DNA of 32,135 nt. Source: Eubacteriales Family XIII. Incertae Sedis bacterium (GTDB taxonomy: Bacteria; Bacillota; Clostridia; Peptostreptococcales; Anaerovoracaceae). Within the stretch, counting starts at the first letter, position 1. Every line of letters starts with the position of its first letter. This document shows positions 1 to 9,197 of the stretch, one piece after another. The stretch spans positions 1-32,135 of the forward strand of contig JAITOE010000017.1 in the NCBI GenBank assembly GCA_031290135.1, written 5' to 3'. The notes under the pieces were generated by a model. The model was given only the letters and a program-made list of their open reading frames with translations, was not told the DNA's origin and ran no database searches. A program made the position numbers and the translations under genes.

Positions 1-434
1 GCTTTTCTTCTCCATTATACGCGTTGCGCGGCGGCGGGTCAAGGAAAACTACATAACCGCCGCCACGCCAATATGTAACTTATATACATATTATACAGTA
101 AATGGAATCCAATTGCAACACATGTTTGGGAATTTTTTGAAAAAATTCTGCCGGAGCCTGCTGTTTATTATGGCGAAATATTGAATTTTCAAGGTTCAAC
201 GGCATGTTTTAACTGCCGTCCGTGCGTATATTTTTAACTGCCGGCTCAGTTTCTTTTTATAAGCCAGCAGGTCTTCTGTATCTACACATGTCACAGGCTA
301 AGATGCATGGTTTTCCTTTTTACATCATTACTCCCGCCAATTTATGTTTGGATGCCATGTCAAAAATACGTATAATCTTGATACAATGAATTCATTTTAT
401 TTATCCTGCTTTCTATTTACGATAACCATCATTT

Positions 435-723
435 TTAAACGCGTATTACATTTTTAAACTCATATCGTTCAAGATTATCGCGAACTGCCGGATAATGCGC
501 GGCTCCCACCGTAACTGCGATTACACAGACATACTTTTGATCTATAATCTCATGCAACTCGTAGACTTGAACCCCCTCCGCTTCGGATCCTGCCCTATGA
601 CCGTCGCTTACCAAAATCAGCTCAATATTGTCCCAATTCTGGTTGTAGACCGACCACAGTGCCGCTTATTTCTTCCTCGTGGTTATAACAGGGAACCACT
701 ATGCTTACCTTTGCCTGTGTCAT
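435..723 (-). pseudogene. Decayed GT2 glycosyltransferase remnant (frameshifted and internally deleted)
   Basis: Minus strand reads MTQAKVSIVVPCYNHEEEISG (matches MAMTQGKVSMVVPCYNK / MQSKVSMVMPCYNK of the two intact GT2s), then in another frame SVYNQNWDNIELILVSDG, then a short C-terminal tail ending in TAA at ~435; the central ~300 aa are missing. Confidence 0.7.
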
Positions 724-746
724 ATGCCTTACCGCCCATTCCCAAA

Positions 747-1991
747 TCAACACACTCGTTCAAGCCAAATGCTGCCACCGACATTTTTTTCTGCCAACGG
801 GAAAACCGAATACAATTTATTTTTATTGAAAGCAGTCAAATAATTTGGCCAGAACTTTATTTTAAAATCCATGTTGTTGTACAAAAACGCCCTTAACATA
901 TAGGTTTCATTCCAATTTCTCCCCTCCTTAATCCAATGGACCGGAATCTCAAACGGGTAAAAAACATCGTGGAAATGAATCAGAACTCCCGGATTCAATC
1001 TGGGCAACACATCGAAAATAAAAAAATTCACGTCGCTTCCTGTTTTCGATACGTGAGAGCTGTCTACGAAAAGGATATCTCCCGCCACCAATTTTTCAAA
1101 TTTTGACATCTCTACTGCCTGTGCTTGTTTTTCTATAATTTCAACCTGATCGCGCTCATGTTTTCTCAACAAGGAAAACAGCCTGTCTAGATTTGGTTCT
1201 ATGAACGTGAATTTTATCGGATTTGAAACAAAAAATTGTTCGTTGGTATCCAGCATAACCGCAGATGAAAAACCGCAGCCTACTTCTATAATTTGTTTTG
1301 GTCTGAAGCAGCGGAGAAAACTGTACAGCGTGATTGCATCGCCATAAGAAAACCATTCGTTTTTATAGTAGTATCTGGCTTGATCCGATTTTTCATCCTG
1401 AAATGGCATTTCAGAATAAAACATCGCAAATTGTTCCAATAACGCAATCTGTTCTGTATGGTTAAAGCTTATTCCGGCTAAATCTTTCGGCTGGCGACGT
1501 GCAAATATTCTCTCTTTGTCACGATCAATTTCATCCAATGAAGCGATGGGCGAATAGTAATGCCCCGCAGGAAATGCCATCGAACTTACGTTATCCACAC
1601 CTATGTATTTCTTAAAAAAACCATCTTGTGAAAATTGTTCTTCAATATATGAATCCAGTCCCACTATTTTTTCTTCCGGTACGTTCCATTTCATTTTCAG
1701 CGATGTGGCTATTTCGTCATAAAAATCAATGGAAGAAATTAAAATCGCCCGGAAATCAATTCCCTTGGAAAAAAAATCAGATGGTTCCATTACCATTTTC
1801 CCATACAAGGTATTTCCTTGTTTCTTTTCATCCATGTCTAAAAAAGTTACGATACGTTCTGTGAAGTCAAACAATCTATCTCTACAGTATAATGATTTCA
1901 TTTTCTTAAAAAAATGCTTCCCTGTTCCAAAAATTACTGTATCCAAGGCAGTCGCCCTCCTGTTTCGCCGGGTTTGTTCCAAGCTCTTCAT
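747..1991 (-). CDS. Class I SAM-dependent methyltransferase (Methyltransf_24-like) with an N-terminal Rossmann-like domain
   Basis: 414 aa; IIEVGCGFSSAVML (motif I), GDILFVDSSHVSKTGSDVNFFIFDVLPRLNPGVLIHFHDVFYP. Confidence 0.75.
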   Translation of the reverse strand: MKSLEQTRRNRRATALDTVIFGTGKHFFKKMKSLYCRDRLFDFTERIVTFLDMDEKKQGNTLYGKMVMEPSDFFSKGIDFRAILISSIDFYDEIATSLKMKWNVPEEKIVGLDSYIEEQFSQDGFFKKYIGVDNVSSMAFPAGHYYSPIASLDEIDRDKERIFARRQPKDLAGISFNHTEQIALLEQFAMFYSEMPFQDEKSDQARYYYKNEWFSYGDAITLYSFLRCFRPKQIIEVGCGFSSAVMLDTNEQFFVSNPIKFTFIEPNLDRLFSLLRKHERDQVEIIEKQAQAVEMSKFEKLVAGDILFVDSSHVSKTGSDVNFFIFDVLPRLNPGVLIHFHDVFYPFEIPVHWIKEGRNWNETYMLRAFLYNNMDFKIKFWPNYLTAFNKNKLYSVFPLAEKNVGGSIWLERVC

Positions 1992-2011
1992 TCTGATCCT
2001 TTACCATCCAT

Positions 2012-3394
2012 TCAAAATAACAGCCGCTTGTTCCACCCCTCCACAAACATACAATCCCCCTGAAGCTGCGGGAAGTAATATGCTTCTAAAAATCTTTTCA
2101 CTTCATCTTGTCGAAGAAAACATTGCACGGCGCGTCCCTTTATTTGTTGTTGTAAATCTGTCAGCACGGATATGTCTTTAGGGAAAACAATTATGACATC
2201 TTCTTCCGTAAGGAGGGCAAACTCCGGTTTTGTAACTGCAGCATTGGATGGCTGCACATCCGGTGTTGCCGCGTTATCCCACAGAATCATCGGCATCAAC
2301 GGCGTTCCCATAAGCAACGGGAGCAATTTTTGCGCAACTTTTCCCATTGATCCATAACCTATTATTTTGCCGTGCTTTTGCGGAATGGGCTTCGGTTTTC
2401 GCTCTTCACCAAATATCCATTTTTTCAAAACAAGAGGAAACCATGCCTCGCCAAAATCCATTGCGTTTTTCAGCTGGATTTCCTGCGGCAGAACAAAATT
2501 CCGATTGATGGCCTCTGTCATCTCTTCTATCAATTTTGGCCCATACTCGCCAAACTCCAAAAAATTTCTTGTGGTGCTCAATAATATTTTGAATTTGGCG
2601 ATCTGTGCCAGAATAAGAAACCTCTGTTTATCCATGTCAGCAATGCATAATCGTTCAATTGATTTTTCAATCAACCTGAAATATTGCTCATGAAAGCTTT
2701 TTGTTTTGGCGAATGATTCCTTTCGTCCAACTGCAGCCGTGTCCAGATTGTATAAATACAACGCTTCCTCAAAATATTTTAGTTTTCCCTCTCCTGCGGC
2801 TAACGGCACGATAATCTGCGGTTCTTGGCTGACGCATGGCATTGTGTGTACGTTCAATACTTCGCATTTTTTAATATAGTTCGTTCGGACTATATAAACA
2901 CATGCGGAAGTTATGATGCGATAAAACATATAATTTTCCAGAATCTGTGGCATGTCCGGTTTGCAATCAAATTGGGCTATGTTTACTTTTTCCCCTTTCT
3001 CCAAAGTATACGCACACCCGCACGCGGCCCATTCATATTCCAAGTGTTCCACCAGCCAGCCGGCCATTGTGGATACATATGCCGGATCCAGCCGGTCGTC
3101 ACAGTCAACCGTGCAAAAATATTCTCCGCTCATATGTTGCATGCCCTTATACACCGCCGCCGCTGCCCCTTGGTTTTTTTGGTCTATGATTACCACTTCA
3201 TAGCCTCTTTCGATAAACTTCGGTTCCCATTCGCCAATGATCTCCCGCGTCCCATCCGTGGAGCCGTCGTTGACCAGGATCAATTCAATGTTGTCCCATT
3301 TCTGGACGTATATGGATTGCATCATGCCTTCAACATACGGAGCCTTGTTGTAGCAAGGCACAACCATGCTCACTTTTCCCTGTGTCATCGCCAT
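2012..3394 (-). CDS. GT2-family glycosyltransferase with extra C-terminal domain
   Basis: KVSMVVPCYNKAPYVEGMMQSIYVQKWDNIELILVNDGSTDGT...CTVDCDDRLDP; C-terminal GYGSMGKVAQKLLPLL...DVIIVFPKD. Confidence 0.85.
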   Translation of the reverse strand: MAMTQGKVSMVVPCYNKAPYVEGMMQSIYVQKWDNIELILVNDGSTDGTREIIGEWEPKFIERGYEVVIIDQKNQGAAAAVYKGMQHMSGEYFCTVDCDDRLDPAYVSTMAGWLVEHLEYEWAACGCAYTLEKGEKVNIAQFDCKPDMPQILENYMFYRIITSACVYIVRTNYIKKCEVLNVHTMPCVSQEPQIIVPLAAGEGKLKYFEEALYLYNLDTAAVGRKESFAKTKSFHEQYFRLIEKSIERLCIADMDKQRFLILAQIAKFKILLSTTRNFLEFGEYGPKLIEEMTEAINRNFVLPQEIQLKNAMDFGEAWFPLVLKKWIFGEERKPKPIPQKHGKIIGYGSMGKVAQKLLPLLMGTPLMPMILWDNAATPDVQPSNAAVTKPEFALLTEEDVIIVFPKDISVLTDLQQQIKGRAVQCFLRQDEVKRFLEAYYFPQLQGDCMFVEGWNKRLLF

Positions 3395-3403
3395 TTACCT
3401 TCT

Positions 3404-4750
3404 TTATGCAATGCCTTCTGTTAGTCTTTGAAAGTAACACGCCGTTTGAATTTCCCGTATGTCGCTATAGTACAAACAATTGTTGAAATTCCGTTTATCC
3501 AGTTCAAGCTGGATTTCCGCCACGACTGTTTCATCCTTGGGAAATATCAGCACCGTGTCATCATTTGACAGGGTGGCAACGTCCGGTTGGCACACCCGGA
3601 TGCCGCACACTTTCTCTCTGTCTGTTGCGGATTTATCCCAGAGATCGGTAGGAAAGAACGGCGTTCCTTGTAGTTGCGGAATACGGATCTGCCCTACTTT
3701 TCCAAGAACGCCATATCCGACGATTCGATTTCCTTCTTTGGGAAATTTGAATGTTGGTATTTTCCCTAGAATCACGTTTTCAATGGAATTTAACAGAGTA
3801 AAATGACCCTTTTGTTCTACTTCTTTAAGTGTAATTTCCGGAAACGGGGCAAATGTGAGATTTAGAAAATTTACCAATGCTTCAACGAAAACATGCAAAG
3901 AGTCAATGCCGTCAGGGAATTTTTCACAATGGTACAAAAGCTCTTTTATTTGCCCCAGCTTGGCGATCTTGGACAGCCTTGATTTCTCTTTGTTATCTAT
4001 GGGCAAACGTTCGATCATCCAGCTGTCAAGGTGAAAATAATCTTCATAAAATGACTTTGCATGCGCAAAGCTTCTGAATTGGGATAATCCGTTTCCTGAA
4101 TCCCTGAACCGGTAAAGCGGTTCGTGGAAATATTTTATGCGGCCATTCCCTGCCGCAATTGGAACGATAAAACAAGGTTCATACGAAGCCCTCCGTTCCG
4201 TGCAAAAGTGTCCCATTATTTTAAGCGATTTTATATAATGCACACGGATCATATAAATCCAGACGGTCATGATTGTCCGAACCAGCAGATAATTCTCCAG
4301 AAGCCTTGCCTCGTCCGGGAAACAGCCGGGTTCGGCCATTTTACCGTCGCTGTCATTAGGGGAATCCGTGAAGCGCATATAATTACAGGCTGCCGCTTCA
4401 TGTTCCACGTGTCCGTCCAGCCATCCGGCCATCCTCGACACGTACTCCGGATGAAGCATGTCGTCGCAGTCCGCCAGGCAGAAATACTCGCCCGTCATGC
4501 GAAGCATGCCGTTATACACGGCGGCGCAGCAGCCGGCGTTTTCCTGATCGACGGTCACGACCGAATAGCCGCGCTTGATCAGTTTCGGCTCCCATTCCGC
4601 TATGACCGCGCGTGTGCCGTCCGTGGAACCGTCGTTGACTAAGATCACCTCTATGTTGTCCCAGACCTGGTCATGTACGGATTGCAGCATCGCGCCGATA
4701 TATTCAACTTTGTTGTAACATGGCATGACCATGCTGACTTTGCTTTGCAT
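3404..4750 (-). CDS. GT2-family glycosyltransferase, paralogue of the 2012-3394 product
   Basis: KVSMVMPCYNKVEYIGAMLQSVHDQVWDNIEVILVNDGSTDGT...LADCDDMLHPEY; C-terminal GYGVLGKVGQIRIPQL...DTVLIFPKDE. Confidence 0.85.
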   Translation of the reverse strand: MQSKVSMVMPCYNKVEYIGAMLQSVHDQVWDNIEVILVNDGSTDGTRAVIAEWEPKLIKRGYSVVTVDQENAGCCAAVYNGMLRMTGEYFCLADCDDMLHPEYVSRMAGWLDGHVEHEAAACNYMRFTDSPNDSDGKMAEPGCFPDEARLLENYLLVRTIMTVWIYMIRVHYIKSLKIMGHFCTERRASYEPCFIVPIAAGNGRIKYFHEPLYRFRDSGNGLSQFRSFAHAKSFYEDYFHLDSWMIERLPIDNKEKSRLSKIAKLGQIKELLYHCEKFPDGIDSLHVFVEALVNFLNLTFAPFPEITLKEVEQKGHFTLLNSIENVILGKIPTFKFPKEGNRIVGYGVLGKVGQIRIPQLQGTPFFPTDLWDKSATDREKVCGIRVCQPDVATLSNDDTVLIFPKDETVVAEIQLELDKRNFNNCLYYSDIREIQTACYFQRLTEGIA

Positions 4751-4751
4751 A

Positions 4752-7448
4752 CTACACCATCACTGCTTTCTTAATATAAGCGTATATCGCCTTGCCGCTT
4801 GTGCCGTCCGTGTTCACGTTCTGCTCATCCGGCTTATCATCTGCTTCTTCCGTGATTCGTGTCGGCCTGCCCGCAGCCAAATCGTCCAGAAAATCATCAA
4901 GCGGGTAATACGGATTCTCCCATAGTTCACGGGCGGACGTCCTGCTTTTTTGACGGTATAAATCCTCAACGCCCGTAACATGCCACTTGCGCCGGTTCGA
5001 TATTTCGCCGGTTTCCAGGTCTATGTCCGCCAAGGCGTAATCATAAGGAAGCTGCGCCGTGAATTTCATGCATTTACCGTTGAAAACCAGATAAGGCAGC
5101 GCCATGTCCTTTGCCCAGCCGTTATAAAACTCCGATTTTCGCTCGAAAAAGTCAAAATCCGGCGTTACCGCCACACGTGTCACTTCATCGGTTTCAAGGT
5201 CTATTTTCAATATCGAATCGCCTTGCAAAGGCGTGGCATATAATTTGTTTCTCCAGTACAGAAGCCCGCTGCATGCGTTTTGCGTATGCTTCGGGGCGAA
5301 ATTTACCGGGAGATCTTTTAATTCCGCGATGCTTTTTGTTTTTATGTCCCACTTGACGATGGCTTCCGTCCACGGTTCTTTTCCCGGTTCGCGGAATTTT
5401 ATCAGGTACACGGCATCCGTGTCCGGAACAAGCAACGCCGACCTGAAACCGCAAGGGTCATTGCCCACTGCGTATGACCGGATGACCGTCATCGTTTCCG
5501 GGTTTATTTCAACGATGCGATTTGTCTGCTGCGACACGACCAAAAGCGATCCGCGGTAAAACAAAACGGTACACACAACGCCCCAATCTGCATTTTCCAC
5601 CGCCTTTGGAAGTTTGGCAATCCAGTCCCTGTGATACGTTATCTCATGCGTGACGACGTTGCACTTGGCAAATGCGCCGCTTTCGCCCGGGAAAACGATG
5701 ATCTCATCGTCATATACTATCCAGCCGCCGAACGCGGCGCGCCATTCTTTTGACGGATGCAGTTCTTCGGGCACTGCCCGGAACGTCCATTCGTCCGCCG
5801 CCAAATCGTAAAACGCCCACCGGCGCGCGCGGCACGGAACGAACAGGAACGTATCACCCCGCCTGACCGGCGCGTGGTACAGCCAGGCGTCATGGCGCAT
5901 CCAGCCGCTGACGTCGTTTGCCGGGAAGCTTTTGAAGTATTCCGCCCGGCCTTTTTCCGCGTCCAATTTGTAGACCGCGTTCAGGAACGAGGACGTTCCG
6001 TATTCATAGTCAGGAACCAGCACGTGTTTCGCCTGTCCCTCGTTCCGCAGGGGCAGCCAGTATTCATGCCACTCAGGATATTCGCGCCTGAACGCGTCAA
6101 CGGTAAGCAGCCGCTGGCCGAAATTGACGACGTCCGAATGCAAATACTCGTCTTTCTGTGCGTCATCGGCTTTCTCCGTGACATCTAAGTTTTGAATCAT
6201 CAAGGGTTTTCCGGTCGCTTCGTACAGCGCGACCGCGCTGCTTCCGTCCCCGTAGTATCCGTCAGACACCGCGATTGCCCTGTGAAAATCAGCCGTGTCG
6301 TCAAAAATGCCGAAGCCGCCGCGTTTATAATCCGCGATGATTTTCCTGTATCCGTCTGACAGCTGCGCGCGCATGGACTTATACGTCGCTTCGTTTAAGG
6401 GATGCGGCCGCCACCAAAGCACCACGTCCTCCCGTTTGCGGAACGTGTCAAGCACATGGCGCAGTTTTTCAAGGTACTGCTCGTTGCCTTGCAGGATTGC
6501 GGCGATGGTCGTGTTGTAAAATATCACTTTTTTGCCGCCGGCGCGCACACGCCATTCGTCGGGCAGCCTGCAGTCCCCGCGCTTCGTGTTGATCACTGCG
6601 TCATACTTGGGCGAACCGAGCGCGACGAATTTTTCCTCCGGCTTACCGAAGCTTTTGCCATAGGCAGCCTTGAATTCGCGGATGTAGGTGCTGCGGATTT
6701 TTTCCGACTGCAAAATGACCTTATGCGCGAACACGCAGCCCGCCACCGTGCAAAATTGTTCCTCCACGTCGTCCGCCGTCACAAAATACGGAACATAACA
6801 CAACAGATCCGTCAGCCCGCGCAGGCGTTCGCAATAGAAGTCCGGATGGACGCTCGTGACGAAGTTGCCTGCGTCATAGGGCGCGAACGTAAAGACCGCG
6901 TCCGGGCGGCGGGCTTCAAGGTCGTATTTTTGCCAGTCCGTACATTCGACGCCGCCATAGCATTCCGCGCCGTCAAGGTGCATCGTGCCGAAGGAACCGC
7001 CCGCGTTGCGTTCGTAATAGGGGATGGGTATCCAGTACGCGTCGCAGTCCGGGTCGGCTTTCGCGGCAAGGTAGATGCTCAGGATGCTGTCTGACATGCT
7101 GGCACTGTACGACAGGAACGCGGCCTCTATCCTGTCCGGAACCAGTTCGGATCTCACCGTGTTCTCGATTTTGGCAAGCTGCGCCTGCAGCTTTTTTGTA
7201 TGGTTCGCGCCGCCGGTGCCAACGCTTGCATAGTAAAGCAGTTCGCAGTATTCTTCAAGCAGCGTGACTGCCTGCGTGCCCTCGCCCTCGGTTTCTTCTA
7301 TGAATTCGCCGATCCGCCGGGCAAATTCCTGGCAGCCGGCAAGCAGGTTCACGGCGGCCTCCGGCGCGGATTGCTTCCGCAGTTCGCCGTGGGCCTCGCC
7401 GAGCGTCCGCAGCAATTCCAATATTTTCGCTTGCTGGTGCTTCCGCAT
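4752..7448 (-). CDS. CDP-glycerol glycerophosphotransferase-like (GT-B) domain fused to a C-terminal beta-propeller-like domain
   Basis: Start placed at internal ATG (MRKHQQAKILELL) preceded by AAGAAGGAACTCT. N-terminal half has VIFYNTTIAAIL...VVLWWRPHPLNEATYKSM...SDGYYGDGSSAVALYEATGKPLM; C-terminal half has repeated blade-like segments (YDLAADEWTF, KCNVVTHEITYH, VKWDIKTKSIAEL, LKIDLETDEVTRV, ADIDLETGEIS). Confidence 0.7.
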   Translation of the reverse strand: MRKHQQAKILELLRTLGEAHGELRKQSAPEAAVNLLAGCQEFARRIGEFIEETEGEGTQAVTLLEEYCELLYYASVGTGGANHTKKLQAQLAKIENTVRSELVPDRIEAAFLSYSASMSDSILSIYLAAKADPDCDAYWIPIPYYERNAGGSFGTMHLDGAECYGGVECTDWQKYDLEARRPDAVFTFAPYDAGNFVTSVHPDFYCERLRGLTDLLCYVPYFVTADDVEEQFCTVAGCVFAHKVILQSEKIRSTYIREFKAAYGKSFGKPEEKFVALGSPKYDAVINTKRGDCRLPDEWRVRAGGKKVIFYNTTIAAILQGNEQYLEKLRHVLDTFRKREDVVLWWRPHPLNEATYKSMRAQLSDGYRKIIADYKRGGFGIFDDTADFHRAIAVSDGYYGDGSSAVALYEATGKPLMIQNLDVTEKADDAQKDEYLHSDVVNFGQRLLTVDAFRREYPEWHEYWLPLRNEGQAKHVLVPDYEYGTSSFLNAVYKLDAEKGRAEYFKSFPANDVSGWMRHDAWLYHAPVRRGDTFLFVPCRARRWAFYDLAADEWTFRAVPEELHPSKEWRAAFGGWIVYDDEIIVFPGESGAFAKCNVVTHEITYHRDWIAKLPKAVENADWGVVCTVLFYRGSLLVVSQQTNRIVEINPETMTVIRSYAVGNDPCGFRSALLVPDTDAVYLIKFREPGKEPWTEAIVKWDIKTKSIAELKDLPVNFAPKHTQNACSGLLYWRNKLYATPLQGDSILKIDLETDEVTRVAVTPDFDFFERKSEFYNGWAKDMALPYLVFNGKCMKFTAQLPYDYALADIDLETGEISNRRKWHVTGVEDLYRQKSRTSARELWENPYYPLDDFLDDLAAGRPTRITEEADDKPDEQNVNTDGTSGKAIYAYIKKAVMV

Positions 7449-7620
7449 AGAGTTCCTTCTTCCGCAGCCGTAAAAAAAATCAAAGAATCCCACAGTTGGC
7501 TGCCGGCATGGCGGGGGATTCCCGCATGTGCCCGCTTCGCTCCCGTTTTTCAGGGTCCTGGCGCCCCAGCTCCGCCGTCCGCACGGATGCTCGCGGCCTA
7601 ATGGCACCGTTCTTTTTTGG

Positions 7621-7790
7621 ATGCTTAGTGCTGTATTAAAGCACCGTCCGGACGGGTCCTTGCGGTGAAGCCTCCCTTGGGCTGCTTATCCCGTCCCGCG
7701 GTGGGTTAACCTGCGCGCCTATCCCCGTTTGTGAAACAAACGGATGGAAGGCGCCATGCGAGAACTCCCCGGCTTTAGCCGGCCGGAGTT
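7621..7790. ncRNA. Putative structured RNA next to the 3' end of the TnpB-like gene (omega-RNA/reRNA-like candidate); strand unresolved, plus favoured
   Basis: Nested stems: GTGCT(7628-7632)/AGCAC(7640-7644); GGACGGG(7650-7656)/CCCGTCC(7690-7696) enclosing AGCC/GGCT; GCGCCT(7715-7720)/AGGCGC(7749-7754) enclosing CCGTTTGT(7725-7732)-GAA-ACAAACGG(7736-7743); AACTCC-CCGGC-TTTA-GCCGG-CC-GGAGTT (7763-7790). The GGCTTTAGCC hairpin resembles terminal hairpins of IS605/TnpB guide RNAs on the + strand. Confidence 0.5.
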
Positions 7791-9160
7791 TACCGCTGTT
7801 GCGGCGTTTTGAACGTCCCCTCCGCTTTTTTGAGGATGTTCCGCGCCGCGTTCAGGTGGTGGGGGCCTTTCGCGCCGCAGGCTTCGCAGACAAAGACCCG
7901 GCCCGACCGCCTGCCCGCCGCCCCGCAGTCCGCGCAGGCCGCCCCCGTGCAGGCGGCGTTCACTTCCGTGAGCTTCACGCCGTCCAAGGCGCATTTGTCG
8001 GCGAGGCGCTTCCTGGCGTAGCCCGCCGTCCAGCGCGACAGCTTCTGCTTCGTGGCTTTCTGCATGTGCGGGGCGAACAGCTTGCTGCGGGCGGGTATTA
8101 TTATCTCGCGGGGCTTCTCCGTTTCCAGCATCCGCCTGATCTCCGCGTTTATGTACGCTTTTACCCCCGACATCTCGCGCCGGTTTTGCGCCAGGAGTTT
8201 TTTCGTTCCGAGGTTGCTGCCCCTGATCGCCCGCGCCCGCCTGGCGTCGCCCCGTTCCAGCGCCTTGCGGCACGCGCCGCAGTAGGCGCCGCGCAGCCTG
8301 CGCTTCCCGTAGACGCGTTCGCTCCGCGCGGAGAGCATTTCGCCGAGCCTCTGCCCGTATTCCGCGCCCCCTGATGAGGTGAACATCGTGGAATACCCGA
8401 TCGACAATGCCACCTTGTTTGTCCAGCCCGGATGGCGCTTCGGTTTGCTTTCGACGGGGGCCAGCACTTCTATCCTGTCTTCAAGCAGGCGGATTTTCAG
8501 CTGCTTCGCGTGGACGGCGTTGTCCGTGAGCGGGATGAACACGCGCCGCTGCGGCGTCCTGGAGCCCAGCCGTATCCCGCCGTCCCTGTAGGCGTAGGCG
8601 TTGGGGGAGACCCCGAAGTAGTCCGCTTCCATGCGGGTTCCGAGGGCGACCTTGTATTTGCGCGTGAGCCTGCGGACCAGGTTGTCCAAACGGCGGTAGT
8701 CCGGTTCGGCGCCGGGCAGGACTTCCGGGCGCTCGAACGGCTTGTCGTTCAGCACCGCCGCATACATCGCGCCTTGTCTTAAAACCGTGAAAATATACTT
8801 CCGGTCGCCGTCCGTGAGGTTTTCGTTTTTCTTCGCGAGTTCGGCGATCCTGTTTTTCAGGTTGCTCCACGCGCTCCTGATGCCGCCCAGGGCGTCCATG
8901 GCCGCCACCGCCATGTAGCTGTCCGGCAGGTTCAGCTCCTGCCGCAGGCCGGACGCCCGCAGCTCCTTCTGCACGTCGTAGCCGGGGTAAATCTTCCCCA
9001 GGCTCCCGATGCCGGAATAGCGCCGGTAGACGTAACGCTTCACTTTCGCGTAGTCTTCGGCGAGCCCCCGGAGGAATTCCATCGTCTCTTCCGGCAGCGG
9101 CTCCGAATGCTGCCGCACCGTCCGTATGATTTTCGCTTGCTTCGCTTTCGCGGGCGGCAT
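7790..9160 (-). CDS. TnpB / IS605 OrfB-like protein, RuvC apparently catalytically inactive
   Basis: OrfB-like N-terminus, SRWTAGYARKRLADKCALDGVKLTEVNAACT, zinc ribbon CADCG...CEACG, LNAARNIL. RuvC-I NKVALSIGY (D to S), RuvC-II PREIIIPARSKL (E to P), RuvC-III GPHHLNAARN (D to H). ATG at 9160 preceded by AAAGGACGGG chosen over the TTG at 9190. Confidence 0.85.
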   Translation of the reverse strand: MPPAKAKQAKIIRTVRQHSEPLPEETMEFLRGLAEDYAKVKRYVYRRYSGIGSLGKIYPGYDVQKELRASGLRQELNLPDSYMAVAAMDALGGIRSAWSNLKNRIAELAKKNENLTDGDRKYIFTVLRQGAMYAAVLNDKPFERPEVLPGAEPDYRRLDNLVRRLTRKYKVALGTRMEADYFGVSPNAYAYRDGGIRLGSRTPQRRVFIPLTDNAVHAKQLKIRLLEDRIEVLAPVESKPKRHPGWTNKVALSIGYSTMFTSSGGAEYGQRLGEMLSARSERVYGKRRLRGAYCGACRKALERGDARRARAIRGSNLGTKKLLAQNRREMSGVKAYINAEIRRMLETEKPREIIIPARSKLFAPHMQKATKQKLSRWTAGYARKRLADKCALDGVKLTEVNAACTGAACADCGAAGRRSGRVFVCEACGAKGPHHLNAARNILKKAEGTFKTPQQR

Positions 9161-9197
9161 TTTCCCGTCCTTTCGAATCTGCCCCGCCAAAACAAAA

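Noticed and set aside
7449-7607. N-terminal extension of the 951-aa ORF
   Set aside because: Composition differs from the rest of the protein, and an internal ATG at 7448 has a good RBS.
7611-7618. Rho-independent terminator at the TTCTTTTTT run
   Set aside because: No convincing GC-rich hairpin immediately upstream on the plus strand.
7744-7762. A specific guide sequence and target for the putative RNA
   Set aside because: Neither candidate guide could be matched by eye to a convincing target with adjacent TAM in this window; needs a genome search and the transcript strand.
7719-8273. 184-aa minus-strand ORF overlapping the TnpB-like 3' end
   Set aside because: Different frame from the TnpB-like ORF, low-complexity R/G/A/Q composition typical of a GC-rich shadow frame; no domain recognisable.
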